Source: Syngnathus acus | Taxonomy: Eukaryota; Chordata; Actinopteri; Syngnathiformes; Syngnathidae | Length of the DNA stretch: 64,000 nt | Assembly (NCBI RefSeq): GCF_901709675.1 | Contig: NC_051094.1 | Span: 12,768,501-12,832,500, forward strand | Direction: 5' to 3' | Shown: positions 48,201 to 60,845 of the stretch, one piece after another | Numbering within the stretch: position 1 is the first letter of the stretch | Layout: every line of letters begins with the position of its first letter | Translations under genes and position numbers: made by a program | Notes under the pieces: generated by a model | The model's database searches: none | Told to the model about the DNA's origin: nothing | Seen by the model: only the letters and a program-made list of their open reading frames with translations

Positions 48201-51200
48201 GCAGAACTGAGTCACCAATTACTCTCAGGGCTTTCTTATTATGCTAGAAAATTCCTATTCTTCTGCGAACCAGAATTCCCTAATATCAGAATACGACGTG
48301 CTTGGCACAGGAGCTGATAAAGTGAATAAATCCTGGCAATAATATGTCATCCTGGAAAGTACCCGCCACACAGGGAGGACTGATGGATAGGAAAATGAAG
48401 GATGTTGTGACACCCAGATCAACACACACAAGGTGAGAACACCGAGGTGGGCGGCCATCAGGGTAAACAACAATCATCTCTCAGGAGTACAGCACAAGAT
48501 AAGAATGTAAAAGGACGAAAGCAAATTAATGAACTGGATGGAAATCTGCCACGCTGTGGGAGAGTTTCTTGGTTGTCCTCATTACAATCCACTCACACTG
48601 TGCTGTCAGAATGTGAAACATGTTTTATGTTATGTTTGCACTGTACGTGAAATGAACTGTGGCATCACGTGCCTTGTGCGAGTTTCATTGCGGGTGTACA
48701 TTCGCATCACTTGCAACACATCTACCAGAGAAGATGCGTTTTTTTTGGAAATAAGAGAAGAGACACTTCCTCTGTTTTATCAGCAGATATAGGCAACAAA
48801 TAGTACGCCTGTTGCCTGTGCCCAGTTGACCATCTTAAGCCTAAATGTGTCACAAATGTGATTTTAGGAGCCTGAGTGCACATTCATGCCTTATGGTTTA
48901 TTCATACTCTGAACCTCTTTCTAGTCATTAGTTGACATGTGACACTGAATTTGGATAGTTTTCAGTGATGGTGTATTAACCTGACTTCTAAGCAGGTCAA
49001 GGACATGCAACAACTATAAGAAATGCACCAACACAAGTATGAGCAGAACCAATTATGGCATGTTCTTTGCACTATGACATTTTTTTTTGCAGCATGATAA
49101 GAAGTGTAGTGTTAATAGGCTTGTACCTACTGCAGATGTGCACATGCGCATGTGTCTGTGTGTGTGTATTTGAGTGTGTGTCTTTGCGCTGTGTATGCGC
49201 AACTGTTAATGATTGAAAAAACAAAAGTGTGATTGTGGTTTTAAGCATTTTACCTGTCATCAGGAAAAAGAAACCATTATTTCTATTGTGCATTTCCAGA
49301 AATCATAAAAATAACAGCTAAACAGCCTTGTCAAACAACTAGTGATTTCCTTTGCTAAAAATTACTCTTCATGAAATGTGGTTGGATTGTGGCAATACTG
49401 ACTACAGGATATAAAATGATTTCTGTAAGTGACTACAGAAAACAAAATAGTATTTTATTTCTTTTGAATACGCATGATAGATTTGTGCACAAATTAACCA
49501 CATGACCTGTAAACTTCTGCCATAAATCCGATCATCCGGTCTCATTAGGGTCATGGATGAGTGGGATCCTATCACAGCTATTTTTGGGCAAGAAGCGAGC
49601 ACATCCTGGTCTGGTTGGCAGCCAAGTTAGTGAATCATTACCTTTGATCAGCTTTTTATTTTGACATTTTATACTGTGGAATAGGTGATTGTTAGGGCCA
49701 AAGAGTTAACAATATGTCACATTGAAATATACGATGGTTTGCTTCTGGTTCTGGTGAGGAGCGGTAATAAAACCCTGAAAGTCAAAGTAGCATATCATTT
49801 GATCTGAAGGGCTATTAAATGAACCAAATGTTGCATAGCATTACATAATACAACAATAATTGTGTTAACACAGTGCCCTGATGGACAATATATTATTTGC
49901 TTGCCACCAGAGCCGGAAGGTAATAAAGTCATCTTTCAAAAGTGAAAAGTACTCATATTCAAATGGTTCCAAGAAGTTTAATTCAATATTTATTCACTGA
50001 TATGCTCAACAGGTTCGCTAGACACGTTTTAAATGTTTGGTTTAACGTTTCCTCCAAAATCTGTCCTGGTTACTAAAATGATGAGTAAACATTGTTCGTC
50101 ACTCTTTGATTTCAGGTATAGTTTGTGTGTGCAAATCAAACTGCAACGAGATGTGTTTAGTGAGCATAACAAATGATGTTCTGCATTGAAGAATAATGTC
50201 ATAATAGTAATAATGTAATTTATTCCTCCAAAGTCAACCTGTTAAACATGGTAAAAGACAGGTCATTGATGATTATCAATGTTGAAATGACCTTCTATGG
50301 TGTCGGAGGAAAAACAGGTGGCTACCTCAAACTATTGGTTGTATACATTTCAACACTGTTCATTAGCGACACTTACTAAGTGACTACATTATTTCAGTCC
50401 TAGACAGTTAGAATAGCCTAGAAATTGTTAAATGAAGCAGGTTTCACACTACAGAAGTGACAATCTTTGGGAATTTCTGCTTCCAACAAAACCAAAAAGG
50501 GCTAACTGTCTGTATATGATATATGTGATACTGCAATATTTGCAGGATTCATATAATCCTATAGTGACACCTCCTGCGTAGAACTACACAAAATTAGCAC
50601 TGGAAAAAAAAGTGTTTTTTTAGAGCTTCTTTTTTTTGACAAATTGCTGAAAATCCAGAGGAGGTGAAAACAGGAAAAGTCCTATGCCGGGGATGTGTGA
50701 AACCTTAAATTGGTCTGAATTTTAGAAAGATGAAAAAGATATATTTTCCCGCCTCTTCTGACATCCCACACACTGGTTGTCCTTTGGACTGCATCTTTGA
50801 AGTCCAGTCTGTTTTGACCCCTCATAAAATCCCAAACTGTGTCATTAAAACTAAGCGCCTAACACATGGGATTTTTATGTAGTGTAATGTAATTGCTGAT
50901 TTAATTTAATCATCACTGCACTTGTGGTTGGTTGATTGAATCGAGGCTGTTTGAGTGATCAGCTCCTTGGGGCTACAGAATGCAGAAGCTATAAAAAGCA
51001 GAAACGCCATTAAAAGCAGAAAACACATTTACACCTGGTCCATCCTTAGGACAGGAAATAGGAGGGCAGCACTGACCCACAGTTACAACCTAACTTCTAA
51101 TATGTGTTTGAATGTATTGCCAACAATCTCGTCTCTTCATTTCTTGGCATTTCTTTTGGCTGAATTGTGTCCAGTACAGTCGACCCACACATACTTGTGG

Positions 51201-53876
51201 ATTTGAACATTCGTAGATTGCAATAATAAATAACCCCCTTGGTACGATCAATCCTTTTTGATTCTGATATTGCCTTAAGAAATACAGTAGCTCATTTCTA
51301 ATCCAGATCATCGACGGTGCATGTTGATGGTTAATATGCTAAATCTTTTCACAGCGGTCCTGTACTTGCTGGAAGATAGTAATTGCATTCAGTTGCTGCC
51401 CTTGTCTTTCAAATGATTGTTAATTTGCTGCAGGAGCAAAATCAGTGTCTACAAGTACCCTTCACATACCCTCTGCCTGTTGAGGTCATTGTACATTTTC
51501 AGCCACAGTCAAAGACATCTGACAGTGGTAATTATATGATCTAATGAAGCGATCCTTGGAGGGAGTACATTGAGTAATAAGAGACAGTATGGGGTGGATC
51601 GCTCTAGCTGGGCTTCCTAAAAGTGACTCTATTGATGGTGATGATAATGCCTGCAGAGAGGACGTCTACTTGCACAGCACATTTAAGTGGGGGTATCTTG
51701 GCAGGGTTATAATGAATATTATATTAGTAAAAGGCGAGCTGACAAGGTCTCTCTAATTACTGCTGACCTGAGAGCTTTATCATTGACAGTGATGTATGGG
51801 AACATCAAAATATTTCTCTCAAACTACATGCATTGTCAGTGGTCTTAAAGTGTAAATAAGAGATACTAGATGAATAAAAGACAAACAGATCATTCAAGAT
51901 GTAAGTACTGAATATCCAGAGACTGGATCCGCAAGCAAATTGTCCAGTTCCAGTTTTATTGGTCCATGGAAAAGAAAATATTTGGGTTGTTACGACCAAA
52001 TGATACAACGACTTTAGACTTTGAGACTGAGAATAGTCAAAGGAGAGAGTTATAACTTTCATCATTCCCTCCAGGATATCAACTCCCTTAATCCACATAT
52101 TTTCAACACTGTATGAGTTTCCTATTATACAATAAAACAATTTGTGAATATTTACACTGAACCTTTTACGTTCAAGTTGGGAATTTATTTTTTAATATTT
52201 GATAACTTTTTATTTGGTTTGAAGAGAATTTGTTTTGTTATTTTGAAGTGACCATTTCCTCATTAATGTTAAAAAAAATATTCATTATATAAATAAGCTT
52301 TTCTCTGATTGGGTCTCAGTTCGCCTTAATTTATGAAAAACCAGAATGTTGGCATATCCGATATGTAGGCATCTTGTGGCTCTTCATTGTGTTTGCTCTT
52401 TTGTAATTCAGCAGGCCGTTGGCAGAAATTAAGGCTGGCCAAAATGCATTCTGAGGCATTCACATAGCGATAACCCAGAGGATACATTTTCCACCTTCAT
52501 GTAGTAATACCCAACAACTTTGCAGCTGCTCAGCTAGCCCCTTTTATTGTTTGTTTTTGAATTCAGGCTTGGGATCAGCAGCGGCTGGTTATAGGGGCAC
52601 TTGTTGCGAATCGAACCTTCACTATCCGCATGAGTCAATTGTATGTACCATTACACAACCAACACTTTACATAAAATAATCCAGAAACATATCTCTGTAC
52701 AATAATAGCTCTATATACAAATAGACCAGTTCGGTAGGACAGACACATTCCAAAATTCAAATTTAACATTGTTGATCTGACTGGCATAATCTCTGCACCG
52801 CTTTTTGTTACGTACTCATACAACAATTAATTCTGTCTATCTCTCTAATTAGGTGCCCGATGATTGTTGGAATTAAGCCGGTCATTAAACACTGAAGAAA
52901 CACTATCAAGTGATTCTAGCATGGGCAGCTTTTACAGCTCTTTTACTGGCAGTATCTTTCCGATACAAATGTGAGCTCAAACATGCAATAACGAACATTG
53001 GTGTAACTAAAACTGAGTCCATTAAGCTTGAGAAGATTGATCTGGCCTCTAAATAATGCAGGATTTGAAAAAGACAAAGGCTGGATCAATATCTAATGCT
53101 ACCGCCCCCACATCAGGGGAGGGCAGATGGTTCAACCAATGTTGCTGCTCAGACTGCATGGTGAGAAAAAGAATCAATTGAGGATCATGAATAAGATACT
53201 TGAAAGACGATCTGAGACCTCAACTGGATATAATTAAGGCCTCTGTCCACATAAAGCTTGAAATAATAAAACCATTAACTGGTCTTTCATTCTCAATGTC
53301 TTGAGACCATATTCAATAAGAGACTTGACAATTGGGGGGACAGTATTGCAGCAACTTATGTATAAAAAGGTCAAATGTACTCAGCTTGCTCATACAATTA
53401 CAGGATAAATGTATGGCATGCATCCAATTATTTGTCTCAGAGTTGCTTGCTTCTTGATGAAATGTAATTGACAAATTTGTTTACAGTCAAAGATTTCTTA
53501 TCATCTTTTTTTAATTTGCCCCTTGGTGGAAGTGACTCACATATGGTCAGTGCCCGCTATCATTTGCTTCTTGATGTGCTCAGGCATGCTGGTGATTTAG
53601 AAGCTGCCAGAGTGGGTGGTGTCCACAGATGGCCGGGGTTTATTGCCACCTCAGAGCGACACTCTTGTCCTTCACAAGGTCGCTGCTCTTGCTGCAGGAA
53701 GCTACAAATGGTACGAGTTCAAGGCCAGAGCTACTGTATATAGTCAGCAGTTCTGACTGAGCACGACTAAACTATTGAATTTCATTATTCAAACATGAAT
53801 CAACCTTATATTGTTCTTTAACAAATAAATCTTACAACACAAATTATTTATCTATCCAATGCCCGTGTATGTACAC

Positions 53877-53973
<97 letters not shown>

Positions 53974-56900
53974 CTCACAAAGAGGACAGTGCTGTCTCTC
54001 TTAGCCTTTTTTTTTTTGAAGGACAAGCAACAAAGCTGCATCTCACAATGAATTACGAATACCTTGTAACATTGATGTATAGACCCGGTCTTTCATCACC
54101 CCCCCTGTCATCACAGTGTTTGTGCAGACTTGGTTATTGTGAGCTACTCCGGCTAATTGCTTAACTTGTTGTTGTCAATCAAACCTACCCCAAATGGCAC
54201 CTCTTCTCAGTTGTCACCGCAATGAGTTTCCGGAGACATCCTGGTTCTTGAGGCAAAGCCATGTTTATTCTATGAGCTGCCATTTGAACGGCTGAATCAA
54301 ATCGTTGCCTGTAGCGGTATTCAAGCGTGCACATGTGCTTATATACAGTACATGCATAATTTCAGGAATGGATGTTTCCTTTTCTCACAGGACACACAAG
54401 AGGAAAAGGTAATTGCATTTGGTTGGCTACATCAATCAAAAGTGGCCAACAAATGTGCAAATTCATAGTTGTTTGTGTTTGAGAAAAAAAAACAGTAGCA
54501 TATCAGACCGTTCAATAAGATTAGTCTAACTTAATTTAGCAGGTGTAGCTGAATTGATCGCCCTTCTAATTTATATGCATAGTTAGTCAGGTACATAAAA
54601 GTGTCTCTACTGAATGAGAAATATGGTCACTATAAGGGTCGCTGGTGGTTAGCAAATCATGCATCACATTGAGTTATAACTGTGATAATAGCACACTACC
54701 AATTAAACATGTGAAGCTGGTAGATTATGCTGTCGGTTGTTGATGGTATTGATGTAAAGGAACCTCCACTCTATTTGGAATAGTGATGAGCTCTGTAATG
54801 GTAATCAGCCACCATAAACATCACTGGGTTCACTGAAGCTGACTAAAGAGAGGACTAATCAGCAAAGCATACACCAGCTCTCGTTTTTTTTCCCAAAGAC
54901 AACTGGTGCATAAGAGGCCATGTGGATGAAACCTTAAGATCTGAATGCAAGGGATGTAAAAGGTAAGAGTATTATCTCTTCCATATGACACGCATAGGTG
55001 AGCATTAAGAACCACAGTGGTTCCACTTAGCTTGAGAGAATTTTTATGATTTTAATCATCAAACCAGCGAAAGAATTCTTCAAGTCCTTAAATTCAACTC
55101 CAAGCAGCAGCAAAAGAGCCTTTGGGGTGGCTGTAAATTTGCATAAAATTTATTTCCCATGTGCACTTCAAGTTCAGAAATTTTAACTCTACATATTTTA
55201 ATCATGGTCTCTGTTGATGCCTTTGGGTTTTTCTATCTTATGCCGTAGCCCACAGCTGAGATGCCTGGGAAATTGCTTTAGAAAGTTGAGGTAAATATAT
55301 GTAGATTTTATAGCCATACTTAATTATATAAATATACAATGTAAACTATAAAATTTGTAGTCAAGGATTAAAATAATTTTTTTTTTATTTTAGATTCTGT
55401 CATGTCAAAATCTGCCTCATATTCTTCTTTTTATGTGTATTTAGGTTTGTTCAACGTCCTTGCTACGGTTTCTGATCGATTAAAATAATTTTATATGATG
55501 ATGATTAGTGTTGTAATCGTGAAAAAAATTGAGAAAACAGATAAAGTTGTAACCAAATGTTGCTAAATTTCTGTTGAAGTTTATCTGGTCACTTTTCTAC
55601 GTCTATACACTGCAGAGGTGCTTTTCTGATTTGATGTGTTGATATTCTTGTAACGACCCCAATTTCAATCCAGTTAGGACATTGAGTAAAAAATTAAAAA
55701 CAGAACAGAATTATTTTCAACTGATTTTCAGTTGAATACACAACAAAGAAAACACATGTATTGCTTTTTGCAAGTATTCACAATTTTTTAATTTAATGCC
55801 TGCAGCACATCACACGAGCATGTTTCCTCTTCACTCGAGTGTTTGGGAAATTAGGACGCTAATTGCTGAGGCTCTTTTCCATTCCTGCTTGATGTCCCTG
55901 AAAAAGGCATTGCTTGGATGGCAACATTTGTTCCCATAAAACCTGTAACTACCTTTAAGCATCGGTGCAATTGTAAGCTGAGAAATGTTGTTCTTAAATG
56001 GTTGGACTATTTGCTCAAACATTTGTACACAAAGTGGCTAACCGTGCTCGATCATTGCTCGTGAACAACTGAACATATGCACGTATTCACATATATAAAA
56101 AGGATTCAAATTCAATGTGCACATCCCAGCTTTACTGGTGCATGTATGCAGGTCTGCCCTCACTCTCCACTTTTATTCAAAATTAAACAATCATTACCTC
56201 GCAATCTATCTTTTTGTTTTAGACTTTGTCTTCATTTCAAATGATTGTCTTGTTTTTCTTCAAAACCTCCTCCACAATTGAATTAATTAACAGTCAGTTT
56301 TGGTGCGAATCGGACATTACCCTCATGCCAAGCTCAATATTTTCTCCTCCATAGACCTCCATGCCGGGATCTAGCAGTCCGATCTCTCCAAAGTATTCAC
56401 GATTTACCACAAAGGAGCAGCCAATCATTGCTGGGGTTCTGAAAGACAGAGACAATATAATTATACTAAAATGATCAGACAGGGTGTCCTACTTTCCGAT
56501 GCACTTCCCTTCAAAAGAACTGGAACAGCGATTTTTTTTGCCTTTACAGTCATCTTTAAAATAGATGACCATTTAATTTGAATCAAACAGTTTGCAATTA
56601 CAGCATGTGACTAATAGGTGTGTTTCCTTACCCAGAGGCACCCTTTGCAATACATTATTCAATCAATAAATACCACTAAATGTGCACGATCAGTTTCAGT
56701 TCAAAAGAGAGCTGACTAGAGGGTAAAACAAGCAATTGTGAAGTTATACAACTTGAAGTAAGATTGAACAGGGTTTACCAACCTTTTGAATATGAGAGCT
56801 ACTTCTTGAGTACTGATCAATGCGATTAGGTTTTTTACACAATTCCGAAATAACAAATGCGCTTAAATTACCTTCAATAATGCCATTATACTGCAAGTTA

Positions 56901-59900
56901 TTATTAATAAATGATATTCATGTACGTCACAACACAGATTCTTAATTATTTCTCAAATTAAGTAAAAAATTATATCAATATGCAACTATGAAACATTGTA
57001 AAATATATATATATATATTTATAGTTTTAAACGTACTAGCACAACCTGACCAACCATGTTCAGCATGTATAGCAAATGTTGGCGAGTATTCTTCACAAAA
57101 GTGGGGTAACCCACTCAGCAACAGTCCCTAGGCGAATTTTATACCACTATTATCTGCCAGCTCCCATCTTAAGTGCTTTGGGACAAGGACGCATAAAAAC
57201 ACTCTTTTCATACAAGATACTCAACAGTTATGAATTTTTTTTTCTCCAAAGAGGGCTTGCTATAGTCTTCTTCCTGGAAAGATGGCCTGAGTAGGTTCAT
57301 GGTATTCTAAGTGCACACACGCATGCACGCACGCATGCACGCACGCACACGCGCGCGCACGCACACATTTAGTGGACTATGATGTGGCATTTCTGCTCAG
57401 TGCAAGACTTCAAATATTATCAATAAATCACCTCTGTATACATGGAAAAGAGTTGAGAGGGTCCCTTCAACCTTCCTGTGCTGCATCTAAATCCAGTTGT
57501 GACACACAGCCACTCATTCACTGTTTATAGCTCAAAGTACAAATGTACTCAAATAGCCAAAAATGTGTCTTTTACTTGTTCCTTTACTTTTATTTCTTCA
57601 ATGCAGTTTGAAATGCCCATATAAGCCATCAAATTATTGGTCCATCCAATAACAACCTAATCTTAAACTGTAATTTATGTTTAGTTTATTTAATTATTTG
57701 ATACTTTTTTCAATTATTTATTTAATTTCTACAAATGATAGTCACAGCACAGCTCATCTCATTGGCTGTCTGTCGCTCGCACAGTTCTCTTCAGCTGGAT
57801 AGAGTGACTATGGATTCGAGGACTTTTGGGACAGCTCTTGGAGGGGCTGTGCTTGTTAAAGGGATGCGTGTGTCAGCTAGACAAGAATCATTTGATGTGA
57901 TGGGCACACTTGATAGCATATTTAGGTTGCAGCCAATTTACTAGCCACATGTATTACCCATCACCCCTACATGACCTGCTGATACCAAAGAGCCTGTTAA
58001 GATGGATAACAGATTCACTATTGTAGCGAGTCCAATCTCAGCCCAGTCTTCACTCACGATATTAACCCGAACATTTTTAACGTGTAATGTGTTTACCTGG
58101 GCACCCAATATTGGAGTGAAACTTGGAGAGCTGACGAACAACAGAGTTGGACACCAAGGACAAGGTTAAAACACTTGCTACTCTGGTATAGTTACACAAA
58201 TTGGCTCTAACGAAATGAGAAAGAGAAAATTTGTGGTTTCGAAGAACAACACAGCTATACCTTGTGCTCTATGGGTCTTTTCAAATAAACAAGAGCAAAT
58301 ACCATGTTTCAACAATCCCCATTTTTGTTTTTATTGAAAACCACTTCTTTTTTTAGCAAGGTGTGAGCTCCTTAACATTGTGCACTGTGCAGGTCCCCTC
58401 AAGAAAGAAGTGGATTTATTGATATTATTCACTTGAATGGACCCGGAAACATGCGTACGTCTCGCACAAATCTTTACCACAGGCTTAACTTCTTTCATTC
58501 ACTGGCACTGGAAACTATAAATCTGATTTAGTATTCTAGTAAAACGCAATATATGTCCTGTATATATTGTATTTTTTTACTTGCCCCATCGCTTAAAGAA
58601 ATGCTTAAAGTGCTTTTAACTTACATATAGTAGTGTATCTATTGAACTTAAAATATACATCTAGAAAATGCTGCAATGTCTCTCAAGAATATGACATCTG
58701 ACTTTAGTTGTTTGTCTCACATTTCATTATTACGAACGCAGCTAGTGAGCCGTAACCGATGCCCAAACAGCGCAACAACATTTACACAGAGTGCACGGAT
58801 GAAAAATCTTTAACATCTGTTCTCCAACTGTTCCGATGCTCCCTCTCCCATTCTATGATCACATGATGCATTCTAAAAAATTCTGAATTAATTTTGCTCA
58901 GCAAAAACAACCAATGTTACCAACAACAACACACGTAAGCCAATTTGTTAGAATATTGTGGATTTGCAATTATTCACGTACAGAAAGAAAGTAAATATCT
59001 GGTTGTCTTTTCACATATACACAATGTGAACATCTGCGTGTTAATTAATATACAAAAATAATTCAGACCCACATTAATCCATGATTAATTGAAGGAAATA
59101 AATTAAGAGGTCTGAACCTCTGGGACCTCCTAGTCTGCTCCAGTCATGGTTGTGGCCAAATGTCTTACATGTAATCAACAGAATAAGTGCAAGCATGCAG
59201 TTTTTGTACTTTTGTGTGACCACTTTCTGTCTGTGGTGTTACTAACAGCCAGAAATGACACTGAGAATGAGCTTTTACTGGCCACCCAGCTTCTTTTTTT
59301 GATGGGAAGAACCTTACAGAATAAGCGGGTGAATGATTTCCAATAAGAATCCACATAGCTTTACCCTCGGGGCAATCTGTCATCAAGCAGCAAACTGCCA
59401 ATTGAGAAACATGGACCACCTTTGTCACGCCCACAGCTTGTGTCTTATATGACTCGGGTACAAATATTGAAGTAAAACAACATTGTAATAACATCCCCAG
59501 ATGTCCCCATGGTGGGCCAACTGTGCCTACAAGATTCTTCTGCCTCCCCACTTGAGGATCTCTAAAAACAAACAATTTTGCTATTTAACTTTTATTTTAT
59601 TTTACCATAGTAGCATTTTTTGTGTCGTGAAAGTTTATAGTTGTGAGGAATGTTTATCACTAACAATTTGAAATGATAAAGAAGCAAGGGTGTGATTTTG
59701 TTTGATTGATTGCCAGTCTTATCTGCAACAGCCGATCTCTGCCTCTTTTCCTTTTTTTTTTGCATTTCTGTTGTGTTATTTTACAGATTGAACACTTTGA
59801 TTAATTAACTGCAGTATTTTCTTCCTCAGCCATATTTTACTGAGTGAAGTGTGCTTTAGTAACGTACAATTCATCGGAACTGCTTGTTCAACAGCTTACC

Positions 59901-60766
59901 CTAAAAAAATTAACATTAATATTGTATGAACTTTAACAAGGTTGAAGTAACACTGATTGCTGTTAAATAGTTAATTTGTGGAAATAATAGCAATAATATA
60001 AAGAGAATGATGATCTGCTTCATACAGAAAGATTCTCCCAAATAACTGTATTTGCATTATTAACAGTGCCACTGTTTAATAACAAAACTTAGATACTTGT
60101 ATCATGTATCTGAAGAACAGCGTGTTCCATTTGTCTACATGCCTATTATTGATTGAAAACATCCAGCATCTCCGGGTTCGAGGATGCATACACCTCTGCT
60201 GAGGCTCCATGTGGATAATGGTTTTGGGATGCTGCCATGGAAACAAAGTCATGACATATTGTTATGGAAGGGAGTTGCATGCATGTCTATAAATCACAAG
60301 GTTGACCTAGATATTTTCATACTCTTCATAAGAATTAAATGAAGATCACAACACCTTAAACAAGAATGAATGTAGTGTATATGAAAAATCAACGATGAGG
60401 CCACCTTTTTCATTCTTCTTTAACACTCCTTTGAGGTTGATTGTCACATTTACCTTTGATCATGACACAATTATGGTAACAATGATTTTTTAAAAAGTGC
60501 ATTTTTTAAAAAAAGTAAACTTCTCACATTTAATGCAGTATCCTTGGTTTCAACACTTGTATTTTAGTTACAACAGCCATTGCTGCTTACACAATTTAAA
60601 GAAGAAAAAACATGTGCTCTTATTTATCATCTAAAAGATGTTCTTTAAAACTACAAATATTCACTTCTGAAAGGAAGGTTTTCATCAAACATTCTTTCCG
60701 AGCAAGAAGAAACAGAAGCTACTGGCTTTCAGAAGACGTGCAGGAGTCGGCATAAGCCAAGGAAAA

Positions 60767-60845
<79 letters not shown>

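Larger units (their letters stand above)
47901..56320 (-). other. galnt9: galnt9 intron, about 8.4 kb
   Basis: Contains a Mermaid-type fragment (49525 on), a TATC microsatellite (53877-53973) and a transposon remnant (55650-56040). The paired ORFs on both strands near 48.0 kb do not match the GALNT reading and look like chance. Confidence 0.8.

Noticed and set aside
47821-48247. Paired ORFs (112 aa minus, 84 aa plus) upstream of a galnt9 exon
   Set aside because: The minus ORF is out of the galnt9 frame and crosses the splice acceptor. The plus ORF has no support.
53859-54164. ORF with SIYL repeats
   Set aside because: Translation of the TATC microsatellite.
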